Notes: generated by a model from the sequence alone, not told the origin. Positions 22,340 to 35,418 are shown, counted from the first letter of the stretch. The stretch: 64,000 nucleotides of DNA from Ursus arctos (GCF_023065955.2 NW_026622808.1:46078475-46142474), one strand, 5' to 3'. Made by a program: numbers and translations.

Positions 22340-22410
22340 GATGATTCTGTCAACACAGTGCTTGGCTCATAATAGACACTCAAGAAATATCTATCACTCA
22401 ATGAAAGAAG
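22340..22410 (+). mobile_element. L2 LINE 3' tip
   Basis: CACAGTGCTTGGCTCATAAT, then AGACACTCAAGAAATATCTA is the L2 3' terminus in sense orientation. Confidence 0.6.
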
Positions 22411-23344
22411 ACTCAAACCACAGATACCAAGGGAAATAAATTACAGCAAGTTCCCACTGAAGAGATTATTTGACTTAGAAGAATATGGCATTGTGACTGT
22501 TTAAAAGTAAAAGTGCTGATCGACAGCATTTTAAATTCATGGCCACAGATCTCGAATGAACGTTCAGTTAGCAATCCTACTGTCTAGGACATTCAATTCC
22601 TCTTCCCCAAAACAATGAGTTCATGAATAACCTTAGAACTCCATAGATATTTTTTGGTGAACAATGAAATACTAAAATAAAAACAAATTTACAGATAAGA
22701 CCTTGGCTCAGCACAGCTTAAAAACTGTCTGCTTTTGATGAAGCCCATCTCCAAGAGTGGAACATGTGGAGGCCAGTCAAAGATCTCAACTGGAGCTTTA
22801 AAACTGACAGCTCCTGAGTCTCCACACACTGCCATTTGAAAACAGATGGCATGCCTTCCTTTCTTTTAAGGTATTTCATGAACATACACACAGAAAAATA
22901 AAAGCCTCATTTTGCTGGTAATTCTCTACCTTCTCCATTCACTCTCACATTAAGGAAATGGAAGAGAGACCAAGGCCAAGTGCACCTTCTAATATCCTTG
23001 CCCAAGGAGCTCACTACATGGCAACCACATAAATCGCATATCACATGCAAACACTCGCAGAAACCCAGAAGTTCAATTATTGTGTGCATTACTACAGTCA
23101 CAGATATGGGTGCTTTGGTTACTTGTAGTCTCTGGCAATTGACAGTTTCAAGCTGCAGTAATGGCCTTGCGGTTTCCCTAATTGTTATTTCCCCTGAGAA
23201 TGCTTAATGGAATTCATGCAACATAATCGAACTTACACAAACATTTCACATGCATGTCAGCTTTGATGGAGGTCCAACCAATGACAAGAGAACAGATAAA
23301 TAGGTACATCTCACTCTTGTTCCTCTGCCCTGCTGCACTTGAAC
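22411..23344. other. Unassigned interval
   Basis: No frame above 75 codons resembles a known protein, and no repeat was recognised. Confidence 0.45.
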
Positions 23345-23950
23345 TGTTATAAACGTGCATTATCTAAATTCCCTGCTTCCACTGTACTCCTTTGCCGACC
23401 TATCTCCCCCAGATAGAGTGTGAACATCGCTGCTGGACTGATAATTCTAAAATGTAAATCGGACCATGTCACCTCCCCGTTTAAAACTCTCCAGAGCAAT
23501 TTCACTGTCTGAGGCCAACTGGCCCCTGCTCGAGCCAGCCTCCCACTGTCCCAGTATGGTCCCGCCACAGCCTCCAATCAGCCCAAAGTTTTCCCAGTCT
23601 CAGAGTCTTCACATGAGCAGCCCCCCAGCCTGAGAAACTTTGCCAGGTCTCATTCTGCTCGTGTCCCCATCAGACAGTGCCTCTTCAGACACATTGGCCC
23701 TGTGGGCTTTATCTACATAGGTCTCCCCCTTCGTTCTTTATCAGAGTACCCCAGTTACTTTCTTCATAGCAACTGTCTCAGTGTGCAAATACTTGTTTAC
23801 AAATAATTGTGCCTGTTTCCTTATCTCTTCCCTCAAAGACTGTAAGAGATTGTGTCTATTTCATTCTCTGCTATAGAGCAAGTTTACAACTTTATTGGAC
23901 ACAAAGCAAGCATAATAGACGTTGCTTAAATGAACAAACATATATCATTA
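23345..23950 (+). mobile_element. L2 LINE, about 600 bp of the 3' region
   Basis: Sense L2 order: GATAATTCTAAAATGTAAAT, CGGACCATGTCACCTCCCCG, TTTAAAACTCTCCAG, ACTGGCCCCTGC, TGTTTACAAATAATTGTGCC, ending ATAATAGACGTTGCTTAAAT. Confidence 0.8.
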
Positions 23951-25039
23951 CACAAATGGATGACAGCTTTGAAGAAACACATTTGCCTGGGAAGAAACAA
24001 AATTTCAGCCTTCTATCCAATGATTACACATCCCCATTTAGTCTTCTTTCTCTTCATGCACTGATTGTCCTTTTACCAAGTTTGGGATTTACAGGAACTC
24101 ACGGTTTTCCAACGTGGCATGGCCCAAGGAAATGCCAAATGAGTCTGTTACTTATGTTTCGTTCCCAGATTTTTGACCCCTGTATATTTTAAAAGAAATC
24201 TAACCTTGATTCATTTATAGTTGGTAAAAACTATTTCATCTAATTGTCCTCAATTTTTTTTAATCAAAACCTTCTTTTGCTGACACAGGAAGTCATATTT
24301 TGTCAAGACTACATGAACTTGAGCCCAGAGAGGTTTGAATTCTCCTGCAACCTCAAAAACCACAAAAATGGAAGAAATTTGGGAAGTCAAATATGTCCTT
24401 GCGCCTCATCGATAGGGCCTAACATTTTGTTCATCTTGGGAAGATTTATGTGTTGCCAGCTCCAGCCCTACCGTAGTTTCTCAGTACAGACACGAGATAC
24501 AATGTGGGAACTCCGACTTCAGAAGACAGTTTTCACAGCAACCCCTTTTAGCTTTTGAGTTTCTAATGTAACCTTTGGAAACAGCTGGTCCAAATTCCAT
24601 CTTGTCCCAGACCCACACAGACCTCCTCTGCATTATATTCAGTTTGAGGACAAAGGAAGTTCAGGGAGGAGCACTGAGCAAGATGTGATTTGGCCAAGTG
24701 ATTACAGCTGCTTTTGCAAGCAGCCACCCAGAATGCAGATTTTACTGTTTTTATTTTTTTAAAACCTTTAAATGACTTATGGAACTGTATACTTTTAATT
24801 TTTTTCCCCTCAAAGCTGAGACAGAGAGCTTAACCCTCCTGTGTGTTGTCCTACCCATTAAAATAAACCTTCCACAGTCACAAATCCTCATGACCTGGTT
24901 AATCCCCCCATACACAAAGACTACCACAGCTCTTAATCTCCATCAGTGAGGTACAGTACAATATAATTAAATAATGTGTGACACCTCCGACTTGGAATGA
25001 GGGTTGTACGTAAACAAAGTCTAAGAGAAAAGAGTTCTA
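23951..25039. other. Unassigned interval
   Basis: Frames of 127 codons (ending 24192) and 104 codons (24244-24558) lack any recognisable motif or codon pattern. I regard them as chance. Confidence 0.45.
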
Positions 25040-25270
25040 GCCCTGAGTCCAGAGTCAGACAGTCTTAGGTTTATACTTCAGCTCTTTCACCTGTAAATTC
25101 TATCACCTTCACCTCAGTTTTCTCATCTAAAAAGCAGGGCTAAATAAGAGAAACTTCCACATCAGAGACTTACTGTGAGACTCAAATAAGTTAATGCAGA
25201 TAAAATGCTTAGCACAGGGCCTGGCATAGATTACAAACTCAGCAAATAGAAGCCAGCATCATAATTGCTT
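25040..25270 (+). mobile_element. MIR SINE
   Basis: Sense MIR: CCTCAGTTTTCTCATCTAAA, AATAAGTTAATGCAGATAAA, then ATGCTTAGCACAGGGCCTGG. Confidence 0.85.
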
Positions 25271-25599
25271 TTTTTTTTTTTCTTTCTGAATGAGGAATAG
25301 GTAACAGCAACTGTCTGAGGTAGAATCTGGCACTTGATTAGGCTCATTCAGGAGCGAATATTCACACACGGGTATGCGTCTGCCTTGGCATACACAGTTC
25401 AAAGCCTTCCTACAGCAAAATGGTGAGTGACTTCACGACATAAATCTTAGGGGCTGCTTTCAAAGAGATTAACTGCACGTGTCACGTGTCTACTATTTTT
25501 TAAATTTTATGTTCTGGAACTTGAGATGTGAAACTAAAATTCAACTACACATGAAAATATTTAGGGGTAAAAACTGAAGAGTCTCCCTTAGAAGTCCAC

Positions 25600-25905
25600 G
25601 TTTGAAAGATAGGAGAGAAAGGTGTTCCAATGCACTACTAATGAAAACAGAAATTGGCACAACCATTTGGGAAAACGGGGCACAAACATTTCTTGAGTAT
25701 TAAAGCTTACGCATCTTGAGACCTAGCAATTCTCTATGTGTTTAACACTAGAGAAACATAACCAAGAAGACAAGCACAAAATATTTAGAATGGCAGGGTT
25801 TGCAATAGGGAGAGAAATTGGAAACAATCAAAAGGTCCTGTCACTTTTAAGTAAGAGAGACTAATTCCTCTAAGAAATTACCCAAAATATTTCAACAGAT
25901 TAAAA
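25600..25905 (+). mobile_element. Old L1/HAL1 ORF2 fragment
   Basis: AAATTGGCACAACCATTTGG, then GAGACCTAGCAATTCTCTAT and GCAGGGTTTGCAATAGGG are the ORF2 C-terminal nucleotide blocks of old L1 elements. Confidence 0.6.
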
Positions 25906-25917
25906 ATTTGATGTGTG

Positions 25918-26110
25918 GGGGGATGCCTGGGTGGCTCAGCTGTTAAGCGTCTGCCTTCGGCTCAGGTCACAATCCCAGTGTTCTGGGATCGAGCCCCGCA
26001 TTGGGCTCCCTGCTCAGCGAGAAGCCTGCTTCTCCCTCTCCCACTCCCCCTGCTTGTGTTCCCTCTCTTGCTGCCTCTCTCTGTCAAATAAATAAAATCT
26101 TTAAAAAAAT
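25918..26110 (+). mobile_element. Can-SINE
   Basis: ATGCCTGGGTGGCTCAGC, TTAAGCGTCTGCCTTCGGCT, GGGATCGAGCCCCGCATTGG, then AATAAATAAAATCTTT. Flanking GTGTGGG is repeated after the tail (imperfect duplication). Inserted just after the L1 remnant. Confidence 0.93.
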
Positions 26111-26485
26111 TTTTTTTGGTGTGGGTTTTGCGGGCAGCCTGGTAATTCCGTTTCCTGGCCTTATTTCATACATGGCTCTGCCCTTTCCTGGGACCTTGGA
26201 ATCTTCTGCTAAATCTTCTGCATTCAGCTAGCATGCAAGGGATGACAAAGGGCAGCAAAGACTTCATGAGATTTTTAACAGACTGGGCCTGTAAGTGTCA
26301 TAGATCACTTCTTTCCACAGAATGCAGTAACCTAAGCCATATCTATTCATGATGTGGTCTGGATACAGCTTCGGGAAGAACAGGAACCAGGCCTTTAATG
26401 AACAACTACTCAGTTTCTGACACAAATAGTACAATAAAAGAATAAAAGAATAAGACAGATCTATGTTTACTAGCAAATGAGACTT
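26111..26485. other. Unassigned interval
   Basis: Unique-looking sequence between two convergent SINEs. Confidence 0.45.
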
Positions 26486-26680
26486 TTTTTTCTTTTAAGA
26501 TTTTATTTATTTATTTGACAGAGAGACAGCCAGAGAGAGAGGGAACACAAGCAGGGGGAGTGGGAGAGGAAGAAGCAGGCTCCCAGCGGAGGAGCCTGAT
26601 GTGGGGCTCGATCCCAGAACACTGGGATTGTGACCTGAGCCGAAGGCAGACGCTTAACAACTGAGCCACCCAAGCACCCC
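26486..26680 (-). mobile_element. Can-SINE, antisense
   Basis: Reverse of the Can-SINE with GGAACACAAGCAGGGGGAGT, AGGAGCCTGATGTGGGGCTC and GCCGAAGGCAGACGCTTAAC. Duplication AAATGAGACTT (26475-26485) and AAATGAGCCTT (26681-26691), one mismatch. Confidence 0.93.
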
Positions 26681-26691
26681 AAATGAGCCTT

Positions 26692-28594
26692 CTAAGACAT
26701 ACCACTGAGTAAAAAAGTAAGCAAGAGTCTTGTCATAGGATGGGTTTCCTGGAAGCAGACTGTAAGATGGAGTTTACTATTCAGGATATTTATTAAAGAC
26801 TATTCATGCTATCGATATCTGAACAAGTAGGATTGGTCAGACAAAAAAGTTGAACTATAATGCAGGCCCAACAGCAGCTTTGGTCACTCCAAGAGAGCTC
26901 TGAATATAGAAAGTTCATTCTGAGTTGTCCCAAGTTGGGCCAACATTCACAGTCTTGCATTGAACGTGCACAAGAATTTGCACAGTGGTATTAAATGGAA
27001 CTGAGTTAGTTATTAAATGTTGGCTAAATCTGAAAGGGGTGAGGCTGAGGTGCTTCTGGGCAACTGAGGCAGTCCCTGAATGGTTTGACATCTGAAGACT
27101 GTCTGCCGACAACATTCCACATGGAGGCAATGAGTCCTTCATTGAAGACAAGGATTTGGACAATGCACCACAGTGTCTACCACATACCTAAACAATCTAG
27201 ATGGTCTACCATTATTGTAAAACAAAACAAAAGGCCATGCATACTTTCTCTGACCAAATTTCTGCATAAATACATAGAACAAATCTGGGTGGATAAAAAG
27301 CTGAACCCTTTTTATAATAAATAAGCATCAGGATTGTTGTGCTCCTTTTGAGAAAAGGAGGTGGGTCTGAGATTGAGGGTAAATGTCAAAGAAAACTTCC
27401 TATCTGTAATGTTAATATTTTCAAACAAAGAAAATAAATTGCTATATTAGTTATGTAACAGGGATTTAATAAAATTGTATTTGAGATGTACTTATTGTAC
27501 AAAAATAGTAATCAAAACAATATTCTACAGGAGTACAACTTTCCCTTTCTAAAGCATCAGATTAAAATAGTTCTTATTTATTCAAGGATTAATTGACTTT
27601 CCTTCTCTCTTCTTCCTCCCACAGGTTTATGGCCATTTCATTGCTCACTAATATTTCCATCAAAAGGTGACTTAGTATAAGGGCCCTGGGTGTGGGGAGA
27701 AGAGGAAGGAAACTAGATTCAGCAATTTCCATTACTTGCTAGTAACTCTGGTGAATAGGTTTAGTGGGGGAAATGCTGAATATCAGTTATTTGGATTATC
27801 TGAGACTGTCAACCATCCATGTTACACCCTCTTCCCATTAGCACAGACTCATGAGAATTGGCCATAATTGCATTTGCAGTGATGGCAACTGAAACAAGAT
27901 TGTTTTCAATGATTATGTGATTCTGATTAAACTGTTTTTTCTCTTTTTCAAACAGCATATCCTAACAAGGCACTTTGAGGAAAGAGACATATCCTATTGT
28001 ATTCTCACCTGTTATATATCTACCAGTCTTTCAGGAGGAGATAGATAATCTAGATAGAACAAGACAATTTTCTTGAATTTGAAAGGGCATTTCATCTTTT
28101 GTTTTGGTCTGGTAATAGAATAGTTTATGTGGGATGCTTAGTAGTAGAAAGGCTTAATATAACCAATAAAAGGACATGCAATAAATATTTTGAATAAATA
28201 CTTAAATTCAACATCATTAAATATTTTCATAATGCCAGTGTTATAACTCTATCTTTAAAATCTCTGTGTTATGACTGTTCATACCCTGGGTTTTAACCAA
28301 CAACTCAAGCCAATTCAAAGATGGACAGTTTTCTCTTGGAATTACCATGCTGTGTTAGAAAAAGTTTGGAATAAAATTTGAAAGACTAGGGATCCAATTC
28401 AGACCACCACTTACTTCACTTAGTGATTTTTGAGGCAGATCCCACACACTCTGCCTCAATCCGTTCAGCTATAAAATGAATATAGAAGGACAAATCCTAT
28501 GCTTAATGTTTTATACATATTTTTGTATTCATGATTTTAACCTGACACCGATATTAATAAGCTACTGAAGGATTTCTTTGGTATCAAACAGAAC
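26692..28594. other. Mostly unassigned; possible unnamed old repeat at 26725-27190
   Basis: The stretch from GGGTTTCCTGGAAGCAGACT through CACTCCAAGAGAGCTCTGAA to GTTATTAAATGTTGGCTAAA has the feel of an old LTR or DNA repeat, but I cannot name it. A strong pyrimidine tract with CAG lies at 27599-27625. A weak MIR-like scrap may sit near 28380-28500. Confidence 0.35.
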
Positions 28595-28805
28595 TGAATC
28601 TTGACCTAACCACATAATGACTGTTTGATATTAGGCAAGCTAAGTGACCTCTCTAAGATTATATGTCTATGTCTTCCTTTGTAAAATGAGGTTACGTATA
28701 GTTCATTTATTGCCAGATTGCTGTGAAGGTCAAAAGTGAAAAAGCATGTGAAGTGCATTGCACAAAGCCTGGGATATAGCAGGTCCATAATAAAAGGGAG
28801 TTATC
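28595..28805 (+). mobile_element. MIR SINE
   Basis: Sense MIR: 'AAGCTAAGTGACCTCTCTAA', 'TTGTAAAATGAGGTTACG', 'TGCACAAAGCCTGGGATATA', then GGTCCATAATAAA. Confidence 0.75.
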
Positions 28806-29699
28806 CTCAAGTCTCAGCTATCCCTCTAACAAGACCCACTCTGCTTTTCTCTTTTTTCAAGGAAAAACACACGTTGTAAAATAAGCATTCTTCAAAGACA
28901 ACCTGAAGACGTCTGGGAATTCCAAAGGCTGAAAATTCCATGAGTTCATAGAAGCTTTCACTAATTCCACTAATCTAAAGACAAAAAGGAGAAAGTCAAC
29001 TGTGTGCCCAAACTCATTTCTGATGATTTCTTCCATCCTACCCTTTCTGCCTCTCTGGGGGTGGCTGTGCCTGTAAAAAACATTGAAGTTGTCAGGAACA
29101 GAGTCAGCTTTCAAGATTGGAATGTCAGAGTAGAGTCTTCTTTTCTTCAGACCAGAAGAGGCTTGGTTGGGTAAGAGTTTCCAGGTCTGAAAGGAGACAG
29201 AGCTGGGATGTGGGAACCGATACAGATAAACAGCACAAACACCTTGAGACAGTGATATATCTAAAGAGACTAAAATAGAGCAGGAACAAGATCATGAAGC
29301 AAGATGAGATAAGAAACCAAAGACCCTGTCTAAAAGCTCTAATGTGTGTTGCAACCAGAGGCTGACTATATCCTACAAAGTTCCATTTTACATAATTGCA
29401 ATGGGTAATGGGCACTTTCTTGTAAAAAGGAGAGATTTGTTTTCCTTTTTATGGCTAAAGCAAAAAGTATGAGAAGTAGCCCCATTATGAAGTACAAAGT
29501 ATCATCATGTGGCTGGTATATTTCAGGTGAGTTAGACTGAGATGATTATGTAACTGGGTTGGTTTTTCATAGAGCAAAACCTTATTTCTAAAGGTGCTGA
29601 GAGACAAGATGGGGACAGGTATTAGAAGTTTCAGGTGCTGTCTTTTGCCATCAAATAATATACACTTGGACACTGAGCCAAAGAAAGGGGTTCTCTTCC
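28806..29699. other. Unassigned interval
   Basis: Minus-strand frames of 85-96 codons show no recognised domain. No repeat was recognised. Confidence 0.45.
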
Positions 29700-29805
29700 T
29701 CACTAGAATGTAAGCTCCAAGAAGGCTTGTCTGTTGTATTCACTGTTGTACTCCCAGCTCCTAGAATGTGCTCAGCTCTTGATACGTATCTGTTGAATTA
29801 ACTAA
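29700..29805 (+). mobile_element. L2 LINE 3' end
   Basis: CTAGAATGTAAGCTCCAAGA, then TACTCCCAGCTCCTAGAATG and TATCTGTTGAATTAACTAAC is the L2 3' terminus. Confidence 0.75.
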
Positions 29806-30424
29806 CCAGCTACAAGGCCTTAGGAAAAACAGTCCACCTGTGAAATGAGGAGATTGGATTAGACATTCTCTAAGATCATCCTAGTTTAAAAATTGTATGG
29901 TTGTATCAGAGATTAGAAATGAAAAAATGGTCTTTACATTTTTTTTGTCTCTCTTACCTATGTCCCTTCTTCATTCAATGTCTGTGTGACCTAGTCCAGC
30001 ATGGCTAGGTATATCCCCTGGTGGGCTACAAGATTAAGATGCCTTCAGTAGTCCAAAGATATACTTTGTTTATTTTTAAAGAGATTTTGCTTATTTCAAT
30101 ATGTATTAGAAAAATGCAATTAGTTTTCCGAATCTATTTATGATAATGTTGTAGAGTTTACTTTTCGAATAAAGTTATAGGCAAGTCAATGTAAAGAAAA
30201 TATTTTAAGTAAATTATAATGCAAGTGGTTAACACCAAAACTTACAAAACGGGGGCCCAAGCAACTGCTATTTGAGAAACTGTCATCTCCATCAGTATTT
30301 AAGGCATGTATCTTAAACCCTAATTTTGACTAGTGCTCTCAAAAGAAGGAATCACATCTAAAGTAACCTTTAACACTAGATCCCTATTTATGATAAAATA
30401 GCTATCTTAATTTTATTTTTTAAA
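29806..30424. other. Mostly unassigned; old tail-like scrap at 29815-29905
   Basis: 'AAATGAGGAGATTGGATTAG' then 'TCTAAGATCATCCTAGTTTA' resembles the tail seen at 3850. The remainder is AT-rich with no recognised feature. Confidence 0.35.
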
Positions 30425-32775
30425 AATATAGCTGTTCTTCTGGACTAACTGCTACTGAAGAAACTACCTACCATAAACAATTAGAAAATTGAAAAAAATA
30501 TATACAACCAAAATTTTCAGACAGTGGACAACAGGCAGCAAAAGACTATGATTCCTGAGAGAAAGGAAACAAATGACGTAAGGACATAAGATTTTTTTGC
30601 CTGGAGATACTTTCCAGATTGCTACTCAGGGAAGGGAAACCCAGGTAGAACATGGGGCCTCACTAACTAGAACAGACAGAATTCAAAGACTAAGTAAGCT
30701 GAAGTGACTGGAATTTTGTGGGTAAAGTACTAGAAAGGTAAGAATATTTAGGGAAAAAATTCAAAAAATATGCACAAGGGCGCCTTTGAGCCTTTGGCTG
30801 ATTATTAAGCCAGATAGGATGATATTCCACAAGGTAAAGAACAACTGGGGAAAGAACAATAATCTAACTTAACAGTTCTCTCCCCTTGGGCTGAACTATC
30901 TTCAATTTCCAGCCAGCCACAGAGGAGAGACATCCATGAATCCATTAAGCATTCAGTAGAGACCCTACAATGGCCATGCTTCAGTAATAATACAAACTAC
31001 CCCCAGAATAAAGACTACTCTATATCTTCCCTAACACATCGTAAAAACAAGTCTCAAGAAGATTAATCTATAAGAAATTGAAATGATCAAAGAGCAACAC
31101 TCTTTAAAGGAACATCATAAAATCCAGACATTCAACAATGCAACATTAAGAATGCACAGCATCCAATCAAAAATTACCAGACACGGAAAGGATTAGGAAA
31201 AAACTTTTTTTTCCATAAGCAGGAGAAAAATTAGGCAACAGGAATAGAGCCAGAAGTGACAGAGAAGATGTAATTAGTGCATACAGACTTTAAAATAGCT
31301 ATTATAGTTTATTTATTTCAAAAACATGAATACAATTAAAGCAATGAAAACTATTTTTGAAAAAGATGAAACTTCTAAAACAGAGAGAAATAATATTTAA
31401 AGTGAAAAATTCACTAGTTGTGACAGCAGTTTGATTCTGCAGAAGTAAAGGTCAGTGAACTTGAACAAAGAGAAGAAAGAATAGTGTTTCCCAAAACTGG
31501 TGCTGCAATAATCAGATGTCTGTATTGAAAAATATCAACTTTGAACCCTACTTCCTACCACATACAAAAAATAAACTAGAAACAGATCACAGAACTGAAT
31601 GTACAATTTAAAACTGTAAAGCTTTATGACGGTGTAGGCAAAGATTTCTTAGGACACAAAAAGCACTAACCATTAAAAAAATTGATAAATTGGATTTCCC
31701 CAAAAGTAAACATTTTGCTACTGAAAAACACTATTAAAAAAAGATGTCAAGTCAAAGCCTGAAAGAAAATATTTACAATACTTATCTTAAACATAAAATT
31801 TTACCCAGAATATAAAAAGAACTGCCATACCTCAATAATAAAAATACAACCTAATTTTTTAAAATGGGCAAAAGATTTAAACATATACCTCACCAACAAG
31901 AAAGCAGGTAAGTGGCTAATAAACACTGAAAGATATAACAAATCATAGTCACCATAGAAATGTGATTTTAAACTATCCAATTTCCACTAAAACGGTTAAA
32001 ATGAAAAAAGAGGAACATTACTAAGATTTGGCAAGTATACAGATCTGAAAATGGCACTCACTTGCGGTGGGAGTATAAATAGCATAAATATCTTAGAACA
32101 CATTTTGGTAGTTTCTTACAAAGTTAAATATAAACTTACTATATAACCCATCAATTCATCTCCTATGTATGAACCTTAAAAAAAAAAGTATATGTACACA
32201 GTCTGCTAGTATATTTATATATGAATGTGTGTTGATATATACAATATGAATGACTCTCAAAAATAGTTTGCTGAGTGAAAGCAGCCAAACACAAAAGAGT
32301 ACATATCACATGATTCCATTTGTATAAATAGGTAAGTCCAGTCTATACTGATAGAAATGTAACAGCAGCTGAGGTTGGGTTGGGAAGTTGTCTGGGCAGG
32401 GTCAGAAGATAATATTTTAGTGTGTTGGAAACTTTGTGTTTCTTGGGGCACCTGGGTGGCTCAGTCAGTTGAACACCCGACTCTTGATTTCAGCTCAGGT
32501 TATGATCTCAGGGTTGTGAGATGGAGCTCTGCTTCTGGCTCAGCGCTCAGTGTGGAGTTTCCTTGGCATTCTCTCTCTCCCTCTCTCTCTGCCCCTCCCC
32601 CTGCTCACTTGTGCTAAATAAATAAATAATCTTTTAAAAAAAATTTCTGTTTCTTGACTTGGGTGTTACTTACATGTGTTTAGGCACGTATCAAAATTCA
32701 TTGAACTAAGTACCTGAAATGGGTACATTCATTTTGTAGTATGTAAATTATACTTCAATAAACTGGGGGAATATG
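30425..32775 (+). mobile_element. HAL1 (half-LINE) about 2.3 kb, split by a SINE
   Basis: The left part matches HAL1-type sequence (AACAATTAGAAAATTG; ATCAAAGAGCAACACTCTTT; AGCATCCAATCAAAAATTAC), upstream of the L1 ORF2-tail region. The right part is ORF2-like (GGCAAAGATTTCTTAGGACA; AATGGGCAAAAGATTTAAAC) and ends ATTATACTTCAATAAACTG. Frames are broken throughout. A SINE interrupts it at 32445-32643. Confidence 0.65.
32445..32643 (+). mobile_element. Can-SINE, older subfamily
   Basis: GGGGCACCTGGGTGGCTCAG, then GACTCTTGATTTCAGCTCAG, ending AAATAAATAATCTTTT. The CTCTTGATTTC form is an older Can-SINE type than the copy at 54335. Duplication TTTGTGTTTCTT (32433-32444) and TTTCTGTTTCTT (32644-32655), one mismatch. 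Confidence 0.92.
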
Positions 32776-34985
32776 CTTATTTATATACTCACGGGGCAAA
32801 GTTATTTAGGTTTCTGCCTATATATCCTTTGCATCAAAAATCTTTTTGCTATTTGTTTCAGATTTATATTCTTCGATGTCTCGCCTTTGCTACTCTTGGT
32901 AAGTCTTAACCGCTTCCCCCATCATGTTGCATGACCAACATCATATGTGATAACTGTTGTCATGCATGGGTACAAATGCTTTCAGTCGTGCAAAACGAAA
33001 CCTTCACAGACTATTCCCAATTAGGTGACATTCTCATGAAAGTTTTGGAGTAAACCAATTGAGACCCGCAGATCTATAATCTTCTAGCTCATGTTAATGC
33101 CATGATGCTTAATTGTTCTTTATGTAGATCTTTAGCAACTCTATTTTCTTCTTCTAAACACAACAAACTAAAGATGTTATCCCACATCTATGCTCCTGAA
33201 TGCCATGCATTGGTGAAAGGAGGCAGGAAGAAGCTTAAGGACTCAACATGCTTTTCATGCTCTGAAAGCCTCTTTGGACCAAAGATAATACAGAGTGGGT
33301 GTTGCTGCCAAAAACATCAGATTTTTGGTTTCAGCTCATGATTCAGAAGCTGAAAGTGTCAACTGGGTAACAGTATCCAGGAATAATTCAGTCCAATAGT
33401 CTTTGTAGAGTGATGGACACGATGAATGTCAGCAACACTGAACAGCCAGAAAACAAAAGTACATTGTCAGCTAGCAACAGTAAGAGAATCTTAACAGATG
33501 TAATTTATAGCGTTACTGTTGATGAAGTTAGTAACCTTTAGCAAGGAGATGCAGAATCAATAGCTGCCTGAGAGTTTGCAGCTGCAGAAATTTAAATGGG
33601 AACTGACCAGGAAGTCAGGTGTTAAGAGGTGCTGGCAGAATATTTAAACCAGATGAAAAATATTTCAGGTTAATTATAAATGAGCAAAAATGTAGCATTA
33701 GAATAATTTCTTTAACTTCCTAGAAAAACTGAATGTTTAGTAAAAATATAGCAAATTTAGAGAATTATACACTGATACATTTATGGAAGGGACTTTGGAT
33801 ATTGGCTTTGAAATTGCAGAAGGGGAAAATATATATTTTTTAGAATTCAATGCATGCACTTCTATTTATCAGTGCACCATCTATTTCTCTGCTTAGATTT
33901 TATGTTGCTGTTGTTGAGATGCTTATCATAGAGCTACTCAATTGGACCATGGTATATCGATGTACAGAGTTAATCAACATTCTAGATAAGTGATAAGGCC
34001 TCAAGGAAGAAGCACATTAAAGCTCGCTCTAACACAATTGAGTTAATACCCTTAGGAATATATAGCTGTTAAACAAAACAGGGAGGCCATATTGCTCAGT
34101 GAATTCAGTGAGATCTAATGGGAATTCCAGAGTAAATTTATTTTTAAGATGTGTAGGCAGCTTAATACTTCAAAGTCCTTTTCCTACTCTAAAGCAAATC
34201 ACCCCACCACATCTTTTCATTTAACACTAATCAATTTGCTTAATGGATTAGGAAAGGAAAAGATGTGCCCCAAGTAGTTTGATCCTTCTTACCTTTATAT
34301 TTTGCATTTATAACTCCTTTCACAGCCTCTTACAAATCTATATTACCTCTGCTGTCACAGTATTATCTTTTGGCTTCAGAAATGGTGGGGGTATTCAAGA
34401 GGCTCACTTTTTATAGTAGCAAAACACCTCTACAAATAAACAAAGGGTCCATCAAAAATAGAAGAGGACGTCAAACTGACAAAGTGATTAGGAAACTTTG
34501 AGTAACTTCAATTCTTAGCGCAGCAGAATGAGATATGTCTATATCCTCAAACATTCCATATGCCTATTTCAAAATGTTTACTTTAAAAGTGATAGTAAAT
34601 AAACCTTGACTTTTTACAACTTTTTGCTATTTATTCCCTTACCCTCATAAGTATATCAACTTAATGCAGACAGTGAATGATATTCTGTGGATTTTAAAAA
34701 TTAGTGACTATCTCAATTAAACTCGAAGTCCAAAGACAATTGGACTGGCCTCTACAAATAATTAGTAACATTCCAAAGAAGGCTTTCTTACTTTTTATTG
34801 TCTAATTCAGAAAACACAAATAAACACTGTATTCAAACTAAATGAAATTAAGAATGACTTTTATGAAAGAGGATGAAATTTTTAACAGCGACCTTTTTGA
34901 CTTGGGAAGATTTGATTGAGAGTTTGAACACTCTGTTACGCACACTAGCTCTTTCAACCAACTCTATTGTTAGCTGCCTACATTA
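32776..34985. other. Unique interval of 2.2 kb, no feature recognised
   Basis: AT-rich; no interspersed repeat was recognised. The 79-codon frame at 33102-33341 is unremarkable. Confidence 0.45.
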
Positions 34986-34989
34986 GTCC

Positions 34990-35190
34990 CAGTAATGATA
35001 GCAACCACATCTACAATTTTTTCTCTGTTCAAGTCACTGTTCTAAGTTCTCCATAGTTACTCACTGAATTCTCTGAATAATCTTATGCATTAGTTATCAT
35101 CCTCTCCATTTTACGACTGAAGCAACTGAAGCACAAATACTTAACCTGCCCAAGATCACAGAGCTTGGGAAGAGATGACATGGGTTTGAG
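34990..35190 (-). mobile_element. MIR SINE, antisense
   Basis: 'GTTATCATCCTCTCCATTTT', then 'ACGACTGAAGCAACTGAAGC' and 'TTAACCTGCCCAAGATCACA' is MIR reversed. Confidence 0.8.
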
Positions 35191-35418
35191 CTTTGAACAA
35201 AATGACATCCTTAACTGCACAAGAAACAAAACAGGAGTGGGTCCATGAAAAACCACATGTGGATGTCCTTCAGCTAAAAATACCAACCAGCTCAAATGAA
35301 ACAACAAACAATCCACTGATGGTCAGGAAGGGTCAATATCTTTCTATGCCCAACTGCGGAACTGAACAGACTTCACTTATAGTTAGTCTACATGAATTCG
35401 TGTTAAAAGAAGGAACAA

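Noticed and set aside
23809..24192. 127-codon plus-strand frame, the longest in the window
   Set aside because: Its first part lies in the 3' end of an L2 LINE and it has no recognisable domain. Length is within what chance gives in 64 kb read in six frames.
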